Shown here: positions 26,150 to 35,721 of the stretch, in pieces
Layout: the number at the start of each line of letters is the position of its first letter
How positions within the stretch are numbered: position 1 is the stretch's first letter
Assembly: GCF_000317225.1 (NCBI RefSeq)
Contig: NZ_AJLL01000036.1
Coordinates: 39,903 to 103,902, forward strand
DNA from: Fischerella thermalis PCC 7521
GTDB lineage: Bacteria; Cyanobacteriota; Cyanobacteriia; Cyanobacteriales; Nostocaceae
Length of the DNA: 64,000 nt
Reading direction: 5' to 3'
Position numbers and translations under genes: made by a program
Notes under the pieces: generated by a model
What the model was told of the DNA's origin: nothing
Databases searched by the model: none
What the model saw: only the letters and a program-made list of their open reading frames with translations

Positions 26150-27349
26150 ATGACCTCAGTAGATTTTCCCAAACACAAAAAAGCCAAAGCCCTCAAACCC
26201 GGTAGCCGTCGCCCTGCTAAAGAACTGTGCAGCGAATGTGGATTGTGTGATACATACTATATTCATTATGTCAAGGAAGCCTGTGCTTTTATTAATCAAC
26301 AGGTAGACGAACTCGAAGCACAGACACACACTCGTTCTCGCGATTTAGATAATGCTGATGAACTTTATTTTGGTGTTCATCAAAGTATGATGGCGGCGCG
26401 GAAACAGCAGCCGATTCCTGGTGCACAATGGACGGGAATTGTGAGTACGATCGCCATTGAAATGCTGAATCGGGGAATGGTAGAAGGCGTGGTCTGTGTG
26501 CAAAATACCAAAGAAGACCGCTTCGGACCTATGCCTGTGATTGCCCGGACTCCAGAAGAAATACTAGCAGCGCGGGTAAATAAACCGACACTTTCACCAA
26601 ATCTTTCTGTTTTGGAACAAGTAGAAAAATCAGGAATGAAGCGGCTGTTGGTGATTGGTGTTGGTTGCCAAATCCAAGCTTTGCGGACTGTGGAAAAGCA
26701 ATTGGGTCTGGAAAAGCTTTATGTCTTAGGTACACCCTGTGTAGATAATGTGACTCGTGCTGGACTGCAAAAATTCTTGGAAACCACAAGTAGATCGCCT
26801 GATACCGTTGTGCATTACGAGTTTATGCAGGACTTCCGGGTTCACTTTAAGCACGAAGATGGATCAACAGAAACAGTTCCTTTTTTTGGCTTGAAAACAA
26901 ATCAACTCAAGGATGTGTTTGCCCCTTCCTGTATGAGTTGTTTTGACTACGTCAATTCCCTAGCTGATTTGGTAGTTGGATATATGGGCGCACCCTTCGG
27001 CTGGCAATGGATTGTAGTCAGAAATGAACGCGGTCGGGAAATGCTGGAATTGGTCAAAGACCAGTTAGAAACTCAGCCAGTCATGTCCAAAGGCGATCGC
27101 ACAGCAGCAGTCCAACAAAGTATACCAGCTTACGATAAAGGTGTTACCCTACCGATGTGGGCAGCAAAACTTATGGGTGTAGTAATTGAAAAAATCGGCC
27201 CCAAAGGTTTGGAATACGCCCGTTTCTCGATAGATTCCCACTTCACCCGCAATTATCTCTATGTCAAACGGAATCATCCTGAGAAATTAGAGGAACATGT
27301 TCCAGAGTATGCCAAGCGTATTGTAGGGCAGTATAAATTGCCGGAATAA
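26150..27349 (+). CDS. bciB: Divinyl (proto)chlorophyllide 8-vinyl reductase, F420H2-dehydrogenase-beta-like
   Basis: BciB reduces the C8 vinyl group of divinyl chlorophyllide in chlorophyll a synthesis, using iron-sulfur clusters, flavin and probably ferredoxin. The 399-aa sequence belongs to the FrhB/FdhB family that also gave plant hydroxymethyl chlorophyll a reductase. Cluster-ligand cysteines appear in ELCSECGLCDTYY (about 25-37). Other conserved blocks are GVVCVQNTKEDRF (about 112-124), VGCQIQALRTVEKQLGLEKL (about 173-192), GTPCVDNVTR and FAPSCMSCFDYVNSLADLVV (about 260-279), which adds more cysteines. The length equals that of the cyanobacterial enzymes. The plant-like HCAR activity is the main alternative. 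Confidence 0.9.
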   Translation: MTSVDFPKHKKAKALKPGSRRPAKELCSECGLCDTYYIHYVKEACAFINQQVDELEAQTHTRSRDLDNADELYFGVHQSMMAARKQQPIPGAQWTGIVSTIAIEMLNRGMVEGVVCVQNTKEDRFGPMPVIARTPEEILAARVNKPTLSPNLSVLEQVEKSGMKRLLVIGVGCQIQALRTVEKQLGLEKLYVLGTPCVDNVTRAGLQKFLETTSRSPDTVVHYEFMQDFRVHFKHEDGSTETVPFFGLKTNQLKDVFAPSCMSCFDYVNSLADLVVGYMGAPFGWQWIVVRNERGREMLELVKDQLETQPVMSKGDRTAAVQQSIPAYDKGVTLPMWAAKLMGVVIEKIGPKGLEYARFSIDSHFTRNYLYVKRNHPEKLEEHVPEYAKRIVGQYKLPE

Positions 27350-27609
27350 TGTTGTTGGTTGTTGGTTGTTTGTTGGTTGGAACTGAGATATTGCAGCCCA
27401 CTCCATCGCCCAGAACTAAAGTTCCGGGCTTATAGCTGAAGTCCATTTAAATGGACTGAGGAAAATTTTATTAGTAGCAATTTAGTCCTCTTCAGAGGAC
27501 TTGCGCTATCAGCCAAGGATTTTAATCCCTGGTTATTGTTGGAATTGATGCAAGATATTAGTTGAAACAAACAACAATCAATAACCAACCACCAACAACC
27601 ATCACATAA
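27350..27609. repeat. Composite repeat: GTTGGTTG arrays around a multi-hairpin element
   Basis: TTGTTGGTTGTTGGTTGTTT runs flank a block (about 27385-27540) with stacked hairpins: AGTCCATTTAAATGGACT (perfect palindrome), AGTCCTCTTCAGAGGACT (8-bp stem), and AAAGTTCCGGG with a related GGATTTTAATCCC arm. CAACAATCAATAACCAACCACC closes the far side in opposite orientation. It has no coding content. Confidence 0.7.
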
Positions 27610-27612
27610 AGC

Positions 27613-28377
27613 ATGTTTACTCATACCAACTCATGTAATGCCTTAATTGTCGGTGCTAGTCAAGGTATCGGTTTAGGATTTGTAAAGAAACTACTACAAT
27701 TGCAGGGTATTAATAGGGTTTATGCTACCTATCGTCAACCAAAATCAGCTGTTGAGTTAATAGCGTTGTCAGACCAATATCCTGAGAAACTAATTTGTCT
27801 GGCGATAGATATTACAGATGAGGCACAAATTTCTCAAGGTGTACAACTCCTGCGAGCAGAGATAGATAAACTACATTTAGTTGTTAACTGTGTTGGGGTT
27901 CTCCATGAAGGAACCCTGCAACCGGAAAAAAGCCTCAAACAGATTAACTCTGAGAATTTAATGCGCTATTTTCAGGTTAACAGTATTGGTGCAGTGCTGC
28001 TTGCTAAACATCTGTTACCGCTATTTCGTCATAGCGATCGCAGTGTTTTTGCGAGTATTTCTGCCAAAATCGGAAGTATAGGTGATAACCAGCTTGGCGG
28101 GTGGTATGGCTATCGCGCTTCTAAAGCAGCGTTGAATATGTTGATGCGAAACGTGGCAATAGAGTATGGCAGAACCAGTCCAAAAACTATAGTTGTAACA
28201 TTGCATCCCGGTACAACTGATACTCGTCTTTCTAAACCTTTTCAAAAGAATGTACCTCCAGAAAAACTCTTCTCGGTAGAACTTACCGTCAACCAATTGC
28301 TTGCTGTTATCGACCAGCTACAGATAGAGGATAGCGGCCAGTTTTTTTCCTGGGATGGTAGTCGTTTACCTTGGTAG
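27613..28377 (+). CDS. SDR-family oxidoreductase (C-factor-like)
   Basis: A short-chain dehydrogenase/reductase of 254 aa with a Rossmann fold. NAD(P)-binding motif GASQGIGLGF (about 17-26), the DIT motif near 70, the NCVGVLH stretch (about 93-99, standing in for NNAG), catalytic Ser in ASISAKIGSI (about 145-154) and catalytic Tyr/Lys in YRASKAAL (about 169-176). The overall pattern, with VTLHPGTTDTRLSKPFQKNV near 196-215, is that of the CsgA/C-factor-like subgroup, whose substrates are largely unknown. The ATG at 27613 follows repeat DNA (AACCACCAACAACC), so no native ribosome-binding site is visible. The family is sure; the substrate is not. Confidence 0.88.
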   Translation: MFTHTNSCNALIVGASQGIGLGFVKKLLQLQGINRVYATYRQPKSAVELIALSDQYPEKLICLAIDITDEAQISQGVQLLRAEIDKLHLVVNCVGVLHEGTLQPEKSLKQINSENLMRYFQVNSIGAVLLAKHLLPLFRHSDRSVFASISAKIGSIGDNQLGGWYGYRASKAALNMLMRNVAIEYGRTSPKTIVVTLHPGTTDTRLSKPFQKNVPPEKLFSVELTVNQLLAVIDQLQIEDSGQFFSWDGSRLPW

Positions 28378-28630
28378 GGGTGAGAAATGTAAGGGGTGGG
28401 GAGGTGGGGAGTAAGTAGTTTAAAGAATGGGTAACCACTAACCACCAACAACCAACCACCAACAAACAACCAATTCAATAAATCTCTCTAGAGGTAATTT
28501 TTTTTGGAAATGATAACCTTTAAGATAATTTTAGATTTACAATCCAGCAAAAAAAACAGCTTGTTTACTTTTATTTTGAGGTGTAAAGTTTTTACCTATA
28601 TGGATTACGTATAGCCTCTTCGTTGCAGTA

Positions 28631-28665
28631 CATAAAGTGCTTTATAGTGTATGTGGCACTTTGTG
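28631..28665. promoter_or_regulatory. Interrupted inverted repeat
   Basis: CATAAAGTGC-N15-GCACTTTGTG with one mismatch, 34 bp before the -35 of the candidate promoter for the next gene. A possible operator. The earlier part of the 28378-28775 gap holds G-rich and CAACCACC repeats. Confidence 0.3.
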
Positions 28666-28698
28666 CTGTGAATATTAAATTTTTTCTAAACAAGCTTG

Positions 28699-28730
28699 TT
28701 GACATCTTGGCTTTTTTGAATAATTAAAAT
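28699..28730 (+). promoter_or_regulatory. Candidate sigma-70 promoter
   Basis: A perfect TTGACA (28699-28704) is followed after 16 bases by TAATTA, or after 20 by TAAAAT, about 45-55 bp before the ATG at 28776. The -35 is exact and the -10 is only approximate. Confidence 0.4.
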
Positions 28731-28775
28731 ATTGTCTTACTTAAAGATTAAAGATGCGCTGCCAGAGCAAAATTT

Positions 28776-29378
28776 ATGAATAACACAGTAAAAACATCAA
28801 ATAATTTAACAAAAGTTTTGGCAGAAAACAATAAAGAAGAAGAACTGATGCAAGAAGTTTTTCTGATTATTGAATATTTGACCAATAAAGAAGAAGCTAC
28901 TGTCAAGCTCATCTTTGATCGTCTTTATGATGTAGGTTCAGTTCATCTAATTAACAAAAAGTTTCGCTCTCGACCTGTCAAGAAAATATTAAAATTTATA
29001 GCGAGAATGTCCAAACCAGCATTTAGAATCTTTGCTTGGCATTGGGTGAAAAAAAACTGTCCTCTATTGATTACTAACTGGTTGCACCAACAAGTTACTT
29101 TTAGTAATAAAGTTGTAAAAAATGCAGAAAATATTATTGAGCAAAAACTCCCTCCAGCCGATTATATTTCAGAACTGGATGAGCAGACTAGAGAAGTTAA
29201 ATTTTTGCGTTCTCAGGTAAAATTGCTGACAAGTGTTTTAATTGGAGTGGTGACTATATTTATTGGTAGTTTAATGTGGCTTAGTCATAACCTCACACCA
29301 GGGCGATCGCCACTACAAAATGTAGAACAATTACAGCGAGTTACCACACAAGAAGCTAGCACAGCTACACAAAAGTAG
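28776..29378 (+). CDS. Hypothetical protein with C-terminal transmembrane segment
   Basis: A 200-aa protein I cannot assign. The first 145 residues are helical and Lys-rich (EEELMQEVFLIIEYLTNKEE, SRPVKKILKFIARMSKPAFR, FAWHWVKKNCPLLITNWL). One clear membrane helix follows, LLTSVLIGVVTIFIGSLMWL (about 150-169), and a short Thr/Gln-rich tail. This looks like a cytoplasmic domain anchored to a membrane by its C-terminal helix. The charged stretch just before the helix (LDEQTREVKFLRSQVKLL) could be a coiled coil. It is monocistronic, with a good TTGACA box upstream. Confidence 0.7.
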   Translation: MNNTVKTSNNLTKVLAENNKEEELMQEVFLIIEYLTNKEEATVKLIFDRLYDVGSVHLINKKFRSRPVKKILKFIARMSKPAFRIFAWHWVKKNCPLLITNWLHQQVTFSNKVVKNAENIIEQKLPPADYISELDEQTREVKFLRSQVKLLTSVLIGVVTIFIGSLMWLSHNLTPGRSPLQNVEQLQRVTTQEASTATQK

Positions 29379-29489
29379 TAAATAGTGGGGAGTCAAATTC
29401 TGGCAGAAGTGTTAGAGGAAGTAGTTCGAGATGGCGATCTTACTGTTCTAGTGCTGTTTTGCGGGAAAACGCTATTTCTCTTTATGGAA

Positions 29490-29527
29490 ATAAAGCGAAC
29501 ACAGATGCACACAGATAAACACAGATG
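29490..29527. repeat. AACACAGATGCACACAGATA dispersed repeat
   Basis: AAAGCGAACACAGATGCACA followed by CAGATAAACACAGATG. The same unit as at 16672-16708. Confidence 0.75.
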
Positions 29528-29556
29528 AGATGTCGGTGTGGATCTGTGGTCATCGA

Positions 29557-31914
29557 TCAAGAAAAAGTTAGGCGACGTGCAGAACCGTCATCTGGAAATT
29601 CTTGTTCTCCTTTACCTACAACCTCAACAATGACGTTGCGTGGGTGGGGAGTCCACTGTCCTTGCCTAGCTTGAATTTCCACTACTACTTGTGTATCTTC
29701 TAAGTACACTCGATAGGTTGTAGTTGAGCAAGCGCCATCACGGTAGGCAAAGGAATGTCCGTCATCTTCGTACAGTGTCCACTCGCCTATACCTGGGGTA
29801 ACTCGCAACCGCAGTTGATTGAAGGGTGACTCGCCTACATACTGCATGACCGGACCAAGGGGAATTATTGATCCAGCACGGATGTACATGGGCATTTTTT
29901 CTATCGGTGCATCGGCAAGAATATAGGTTGTACCTTGGTAAGATTCTCCCGTCCACCAGTCATACCAAGTTCCTGCTGGTAGGTAAACCAGACGTTTTTC
30001 TACCCCCGGTCGGTAGACGGGCGCTGCCATGAGGGATGAGCCTAAAAGTACTTGGTCGTATAATTCGTAGGTTTTGGGATCCTCTGGATAATGATAAAGC
30101 AGAGGTCGCAGAATTGGTGCACCTGTGGTAGCTGCTTCCCAGAACAGAGTGTATATATAAGGTAGTAATCGGTAGCGCAATTCAATGTATTGACGGCAGA
30201 TTGCTTCGACTTGCGGCCCAAATTCCCAAGGTTCATGGCGCTTGGTGTTAATCATCGAGTGGGCGCGCATAAAAGGATACAACATTCCTGCCTGCATCCA
30301 ACGGGCAAATAATTCTGGCGTAGCATCACCCGCAAATCCCCCAATATCTGCCCCGACAAATGCTACACCAGATAAACCTAAATTACAGAGCATCGGCAGG
30401 GACATTTCTAGGTATTCCCACAGAGAGTGATTATCTCCTGTCCATACCGCCGACCATTTCTGTACACCCGCGTAACCAGAACGGGTCAAGACAAAAGTAC
30501 GCGATCGCTCTCGCAATTTTTCCACTGCTTGGCGACAAGCACGAGCCATCATTAAGCCGTAGAGGTTATGAGTTTCGGCGTAGGTTGTACGCTCATCGTC
30601 AGGGCCACTCGGTGCATCCATCGGGAAAAATATTTTTTGTCCGCCCTCATCTCCAAAGGGGCGATCGTTCATGGCTGGCTCATTCATATCATTCCAAATG
30701 CCAGCCACACCAACATCAGTCAGACTACGGTGCAAGTCTCCCCACCACTGACGCACCTCCGGGCGCAGAAAGTCCGGGAAAACAGCCCGACCAGGCCAGA
30801 CATAACCATGAAAAACCTTACCGTCAGCCCTGCGGATAAAGTAATCCTTTTCTAAACCTTGAGCGTAGACGGTGTAATCTGCTTGGGGTTCAAATTTTAC
30901 TCCCGGATCGACGATAGTAACTACTTTGATCCCATCCTCTGCTAAGTCACTGAGCAATTTCTGGGGGTCTGGAAACCGCCGGGGATTCCACGTAAACACC
31001 CGGTAGCCAAACATATAATCAATATCTAAATGAATGACATCACAGGGAATACGGCGCTGACGCAATTGCTGTACTAATTGCCGGACTTCTGATTCTGAGT
31101 CGTAACTCCAACGGCATTGATGATAACCCAAAGCCCACTGTGGCGGTAGTGACATTCGCCCTGTTAATTGGGTGTAAGTCTGAACTATCTCTGCGGGTTC
31201 GGGACTGTAAATAATGTAGTAGTCCAGTTCTCCACCAAGGGTTTCTAATCGTAAAATATCTGGTTGGTCAACCCCAACATCAAAACGGCTCCAAAAGGTA
31301 GTGTTAAAAAACAAACCATAGCCTACCCCCTGACGCAGCGCCAGAAAAAACGGAATGGCTTGATACATTGCGTCTGTCAGCATTGTGTAATCTAAGCTAT
31401 CCGTTGTCCAGTTTGTAAAACGCTTACCTTTTTGATTCAGTAATCCTGCCCGTTCCCCAAAGCCATAATAATTTTCTTCTGTCTCGATTCGCTTCCAGCA
31501 AGCAACTTGGGATTTATCTGTTCCCAGTTGTCGCCAACCTATACCCAAACCTGTATCTTGGGCAAAGGGACGACCTGCTTTGTCAAAAAACTGGACTCGA
31601 CAAGGATGACGCTGAACGCATACCCGTATTTTGTCGGTTTCTATTGTTACCTCATTTGCTGTTTCCTGGATATCAAAAGCTACAATAGGCCATTCCTCAT
31701 CTTTCGGCGTGACAGCCCAGGAACGTCTGGGTCTAAACTCTCCTGTAGGTGAAAAGCGTACACGGATAAGGTTAGGAGCAACTATGTAGAGAGACAGGCG
31801 AGCAACACCAATGTTAAAATATATACCTCTATTTTGGCGTTGGATCTGCTCAACAGATGCGATCGCATTCCAAACTGGTTCACGGATGGGTAATTCTCCG
31901 GCAAATTCTGGCAT
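29557..31914 (-). CDS. GH31 family alpha-glucosidase
   Basis: A glycoside hydrolase family 31 enzyme of 785 aa that releases glucose from alpha-linked glucosides, or possibly cuts other alpha-glycosides. The catalytic nucleophile lies in GIWNDMNEPAMNDRPFG (Asp of WNDMNEP, about residue 405). The acid/base region is VAFVGADIGGFAGDATPELF (about 511-530). RSGYAGVQKWSAVWTGDN and AHSMINTKRHEPWEFG are further family blocks, and the N-terminal galactose-mutarotase-like part (about 30-250) and C-terminal beta domains are present. No signal peptide is visible, so it is probably cytoplasmic and may act in glycogen or sucrose-related glucan turnover. It is not in an operon with glycogen genes. Confidence 0.92.
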   Translation of the reverse strand: MPEFAGELPIREPVWNAIASVEQIQRQNRGIYFNIGVARLSLYIVAPNLIRVRFSPTGEFRPRRSWAVTPKDEEWPIVAFDIQETANEVTIETDKIRVCVQRHPCRVQFFDKAGRPFAQDTGLGIGWRQLGTDKSQVACWKRIETEENYYGFGERAGLLNQKGKRFTNWTTDSLDYTMLTDAMYQAIPFFLALRQGVGYGLFFNTTFWSRFDVGVDQPDILRLETLGGELDYYIIYSPEPAEIVQTYTQLTGRMSLPPQWALGYHQCRWSYDSESEVRQLVQQLRQRRIPCDVIHLDIDYMFGYRVFTWNPRRFPDPQKLLSDLAEDGIKVVTIVDPGVKFEPQADYTVYAQGLEKDYFIRRADGKVFHGYVWPGRAVFPDFLRPEVRQWWGDLHRSLTDVGVAGIWNDMNEPAMNDRPFGDEGGQKIFFPMDAPSGPDDERTTYAETHNLYGLMMARACRQAVEKLRERSRTFVLTRSGYAGVQKWSAVWTGDNHSLWEYLEMSLPMLCNLGLSGVAFVGADIGGFAGDATPELFARWMQAGMLYPFMRAHSMINTKRHEPWEFGPQVEAICRQYIELRYRLLPYIYTLFWEAATTGAPILRPLLYHYPEDPKTYELYDQVLLGSSLMAAPVYRPGVEKRLVYLPAGTWYDWWTGESYQGTTYILADAPIEKMPMYIRAGSIIPLGPVMQYVGESPFNQLRLRVTPGIGEWTLYEDDGHSFAYRDGACSTTTYRVYLEDTQVVVEIQARQGQWTPHPRNVIVEVVGKGEQEFPDDGSARRLTFS

Positions 31915-32014
31915 ATTTAATCAATTTGGCTCTAGATGCGGGCAAGTATAATTATTGGCGTCAGCCACAATTTCATTACCCTAAATAAAAGTAGGTAATT
32001 TTTGCATCAACCAC

Positions 32015-32036
32015 GGGAAGTATAAAAAAACTTCCC
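32015..32036. repeat. Hairpin between antiporter and glucosidase genes
   Basis: GGGAAGT-ATAAAAAA-ACTTCCC, a 7-bp perfect stem just after the antiporter stop (minus strand). It may be a transcript end, although the T run lies in the loop rather than after the stem. Confidence 0.35.
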
Positions 32037-32057
32037 TTATCCCTTAGTCATTTCTTC

Positions 32058-33620
32058 TTATTGCCCTTCTTCTAAAACATCCTCAAGCAAAGGCGCAAGT
32101 TCTTGATTTAACCGACCTGATCGCACAAATTCTGCATAGGTGTCTGCTTCTACCGAAAGTAATTCCATTCGCAACTGTTCGGCTGTGAAGTCTCGCAGAT
32201 TAGGATATTCATTATGTAATTTATCAATTTGTTCTTCTAAACGCTGAAGTTCGCCTTTGATTAAAGTCTCTTGATAGCGGTAAAATTCTGGCTCAAGTCC
32301 TGGACGTTCTTCTACTTTCCCCAAGTATTCTAATACACGTTTGAGCGCAGTTTGACGAGCAATGAATTCTAAATATTGCTGTCGCAATGGCTGTTCACCC
32401 AGAAGTTGGAGCTTTTCTAACAAAGGCTTGGTAGTTAATCCCTGCACTAACAAAGTAAACAAAACAACTCCAAATACGGTGTTGATCAGGTCTTCTCGTT
32501 CACTCAGGATACTCGGTACACTCAACGCTAGGGCGATAGAGACAGATCCTCGCAGACCTCCCCACCAGAGTATAGTTTGTTCTGGTAAAGGAATATTGGA
32601 ATTAGCAAGGCGATTACTGAGAAACCCTAAACCGTAGACTGCGATCGCTCGTGCTAAAACCATTCCCACAATAGTCACGGCTATGATTGTCAGATTTTCT
32701 GCCAAGTCAACGAATCTAACTTGATCACCAATCAACAGAAAGACTATTGAATTCACAAAAAAAGCTAAAAATTCCCAAAATTCACTGACTATTATCCGTG
32801 TTCGTGGGTTCATGCCAATTCGGGAACCGAAATTTCCCAAAATCAAGCCAATAGTCACAACTGCTATCACACCCGAGCCACCCAAATCTTCGGCAATGAT
32901 ATAAGTTCCGTAAGCAGAAACAAGAGTCAAAGATTGTTCCACCAATGGTAAATCAAATCTTTGGGTGAGATAGGAAATACCAAACCCAATCAAACCACCT
33001 ACGGCTAAACCAACGCCGACAACCGTAAATAGTTGCACTACCACAGGCTGAATTCCCAGTTGTGCTTTTCCCAAAGATAATGCAACTAAAAAACTGAAGG
33101 CAACAACTGCCATACCATCATTAAATAAACTCTCGCCCTCCATCAATGTTGTCAGACGTTTATCTACCCCCAGTTCTCTAAACAAAGCTGTAACTGAAAC
33201 AGGATCAGTAGCCGATAAACTTGCTCCCACTAACAATGCTGTTGTTAAGGGTATTCCTGCCACGAAATTCAAACCCAGTGCTACACCCGCAATAGAAATT
33301 AATACTCCTATGACTGCATACAGACAGATAGGAATAAAATCTTGCTTCAAGTTAGACCACTTTAAATTCCAGGCGGCTTCAAATAATAAAGGTGGCAGAA
33401 AAATCGCCAAAATTAATTCTGGAGAAAGATTGACTAATCGTACATCTACTAGGGCTAATCCCAACCCAGCTATCACCAAAAGTAATGTGTAAGGAATATG
33501 GCGAAACCAGCTAAATACTTGCGGTAAAGTCGCCACAGTTAGGGAAACCGAGAGTACCAGGAGAAATTGCTTTAAATTTTGTTCGATTGCGACTTCGCCG
33601 ACAGCAGATTCCAGTTCCAT
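32058..33620 (-). CDS. CPA1-family Na+/H+ antiporter
   Basis: An integral membrane antiporter (520 aa) exchanging sodium (or potassium) for protons, for pH and salt homeostasis. About 12 hydrophobic segments span residues 15-410. The ion-binding signatures of CPA1 are present: SATDPVSVTALF (about 144-155) with the conserved Asp, and GESLFNDGMAVVAF (about 170-183). FLPPLLFEAAWNL (about 83-95) and WWGGLRGSVSIALALSVP (about 356-373) are also typical. A charged cytoplasmic C-terminal tail of about 100 residues (LKRVLEYLGKVEERPGLE and onwards) is predicted helical and may be regulatory. It belongs to the NhaP/NhaS group; the exact ion is not decidable from sequence. Confidence 0.92.
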   Translation of the reverse strand: MELESAVGEVAIEQNLKQFLLVLSVSLTVATLPQVFSWFRHIPYTLLLVIAGLGLALVDVRLVNLSPELILAIFLPPLLFEAAWNLKWSNLKQDFIPICLYAVIGVLISIAGVALGLNFVAGIPLTTALLVGASLSATDPVSVTALFRELGVDKRLTTLMEGESLFNDGMAVVAFSFLVALSLGKAQLGIQPVVVQLFTVVGVGLAVGGLIGFGISYLTQRFDLPLVEQSLTLVSAYGTYIIAEDLGGSGVIAVVTIGLILGNFGSRIGMNPRTRIIVSEFWEFLAFFVNSIVFLLIGDQVRFVDLAENLTIIAVTIVGMVLARAIAVYGLGFLSNRLANSNIPLPEQTILWWGGLRGSVSIALALSVPSILSEREDLINTVFGVVLFTLLVQGLTTKPLLEKLQLLGEQPLRQQYLEFIARQTALKRVLEYLGKVEERPGLEPEFYRYQETLIKGELQRLEEQIDKLHNEYPNLRDFTAEQLRMELLSVEADTYAEFVRSGRLNQELAPLLEDVLEEGQ

Positions 33621-33813
33621 GTCAATATTTCTTTATTTCTGTTTAAGTTAAGATTTTTCCTTACTTTACCGAAGAAAGGCAAAGGGCAGAGGATAAAAGG
33701 ATTGTTGTATCATCTCATCAAACGAAAAATTTTTGCCTTACTAGCATATAGGTAAACATTTTGGCAATAAAGATGTTAAAGTTACAGCCTATAAGCGTTT
33801 ATTTCGTCTTTGT

Positions 33814-34887
33814 ATGAACAAGTTCAGATTATGGAAATGGTTACCCCACCCTAATGCATGGCTGAACGCTCTAATCCTATCTGTGCTGATGATTGGGTTT
33901 GTAACCATGATCCGGCGCGATCATGACTTATGGCTAAACTTCGCAAAATGGTCAGAAAAACCTGAGTCAGCTACACTATTGGCAATCTTTGTACTGATAT
34001 TACCCATACCAGCGATCGCTTTTGCGCATCACTTTTTTTTCAGTCGCTTTATTCCTGCTGTTCCAGGAGAAAAAATTAATGTAATTCAAGGGTTTTTCCC
34101 GGGATTGATTAGTTGGAGAGAAAGTTTATATGGCTGGTTGGTACTTGTTTTATCTACACTGACGGCTATTTTAATTTGTACCCCTCTTTTACCTTTATTT
34201 CAGTTGAACTATAGTCAGGTCATCGCTGAATCTGGTCAACATTACAGTAAACTCAAAGCTGTGTTTGCTGTGATCTGGCTGATTAGTGCTGCGGCTTTTT
34301 ACCAAATTGAGTATTTATTTAAGTGTCGTTTAGTTTTTGGTAATAATGTTAGTTTTGAAGCTGAAAGTGTAAATACCCCAAGATCAGCAGATACACTCCC
34401 AATTAATAACCCACAACCAGAAGCTGATGTCACCGAAATACCAAGAACTGAAGAAGTAACTAAAAAGAAATCAGGCTTATTTAGCTTTAAGAATAAATCT
34501 TGCAAAATATCTAGACAAATCTTTACATTTGTTTTGATTCCCTTAGTCGCTTTATGGGTATATTCATTTGCTAAATTACCAGAATTTAGGCAAAGTATCT
34601 CAGCAAATGTCTCTGCTCAAAATTCATCAACACTCACCGCGAATGAAGTCCAACCAAAGGACAATTATCTCAAGGCAATTAATCAAGCTAGGCGTACAAC
34701 AAAACTGGCAAAGTTAGCACAATCTGAAGATGAGTGGAAGATAGTGGTCGAAAATTGGGACGAAGCGATCGCTCTCTTAAAAACTGTACCATACACTAGC
34801 TCTAACTATGGCATGGCTCAGCAAAAAATTATACAATACCAAATTCATCGAGAATTTGCTCAGCAATATGCTACGGGTAGTAATTAA
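33814..34887 (+). CDS. Hypothetical multi-pass membrane protein
   Basis: A 357-aa protein that I do not recognise. It has hydrophobic segments at about 17-34 (LNALILSVLMIGFVTMI), 53-72 (ATLLAIFVLILPIPAIAFAH), 106-128 (LYGWLVLVLSTLTAILICTP), 149-164 (AVFAVIWLISAAAFYQ) and 232-250 (FTFVLIPLVALWVYSFAKL). A polar loop between the fourth and fifth is Asn/Pro/Glu-rich. The soluble C-terminal part (about 285-350, KAINQARRTTKLAKLAQSED) is helical, with the NWDEAIALLKTVPYTSSNYG pattern of a TPR-like element. It may belong with the next two hypothetical proteins, which are on the same strand. Confidence 0.7.
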   Translation: MNKFRLWKWLPHPNAWLNALILSVLMIGFVTMIRRDHDLWLNFAKWSEKPESATLLAIFVLILPIPAIAFAHHFFFSRFIPAVPGEKINVIQGFFPGLISWRESLYGWLVLVLSTLTAILICTPLLPLFQLNYSQVIAESGQHYSKLKAVFAVIWLISAAAFYQIEYLFKCRLVFGNNVSFEAESVNTPRSADTLPINNPQPEADVTEIPRTEEVTKKKSGLFSFKNKSCKISRQIFTFVLIPLVALWVYSFAKLPEFRQSISANVSAQNSSTLTANEVQPKDNYLKAINQARRTTKLAKLAQSEDEWKIVVENWDEAIALLKTVPYTSSNYGMAQQKIIQYQIHREFAQQYATGSN

Positions 34888-35050
34888 AGCATTTATAAAG
34901 TTTGTAGAAACTAAAAAAAGTAAATTCAACTATCTGCCTTATATCATCTTTGTATCTAAGTTCTTGGTAAAAACACTGAGGAAATAATTTTAGATATAAG
35001 GTTATATTTTATGCAACTGGTATGTTTTTAGCTCTTCACTACAATCATTT

Positions 35051-35611
35051 ATGACACAAGTAAAAATTTTTGAACTTGCAAAACAAGGCGACGTTCAAGC
35101 CATTACGTCCTTGATGAACAGCCAACTACAGCTAAAAAATGTCACAGCAAAAGTTAGCATTAAGAATGGTTATTTACGGGTGAGATTGGAATCTAATCAA
35201 ATACCAGATAAACAAAACTTGGTCAAGTACGTACGTCAAGAAATCATTGGTTTAAAGTCTGAATCTATTAAAAAAGTTAAAGTTGATGGTTTTCAACAAG
35301 GAAAAAGTTTTCCTTGTTGGAGTCAAGTACTAAATTTAGAATTACAACAGAAATATACTCCCGCATCTTTAGGTAAGCAACCGACAAGTAATGTTTTATT
35401 AGAAACAAAACAACTTAATAATATTAGCCTTAATAAATCTAATTTTAAACAAATGTTATCTTTTTTTCAAACAGAATTTAGTCTAAAATTTATAATTATA
35501 CCTTTAGTTTTCATTAGTATTTATCTGATTGTAGAAAACTATCTATTTAAAAAAGAAGGATGTGTTGCTCAAAGCAATTTGCAAGATAAAAAAATAAATT
35601 ATTGTAAATAA
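35051..35611 (+). CDS. Hypothetical protein, N-terminal cyanobacterial domain plus C-terminal membrane helix
   Basis: A 186-aa protein of unknown function. The first ~95 residues (VKIFELAKQGDVQAITSLMN, GYLRVRLESNQIPD, LVKYVRQEIIGL, KVKVDGFQQGKSFPCWSQVL) form a compact alpha/beta domain that I recall as the N-terminal part of many cyanobacterial hypothetical proteins, but I cannot name it. A linker is followed by one membrane helix, FSLKFIIIPLVFISIYLIVE (about 142-161), and a short basic tail. It could be a membrane-tethered sensor or adaptor; nothing in the sequence proves this. It follows another membrane protein by 163 bp. Confidence 0.7.
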   Translation: MTQVKIFELAKQGDVQAITSLMNSQLQLKNVTAKVSIKNGYLRVRLESNQIPDKQNLVKYVRQEIIGLKSESIKKVKVDGFQQGKSFPCWSQVLNLELQQKYTPASLGKQPTSNVLLETKQLNNISLNKSNFKQMLSFFQTEFSLKFIIIPLVFISIYLIVENYLFKKEGCVAQSNLQDKKINYCK

Positions 35612-35721
35612 GAAGATTGATATAGTCAGGCTTTTTATATATTCAAAATCATCTTATTAACATTTTTTTCACATCATATTTTGATAATGGCAGAAACACA
35701 GCTATCATACCGAGTGAAGAC

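Noticed and set aside
30360..30839. 159-codon frame opposite the GH31 gene
   Set aside because: It lies wholly antisense to a well-conserved enzyme, has no family-like sequence and no ribosome-binding site.
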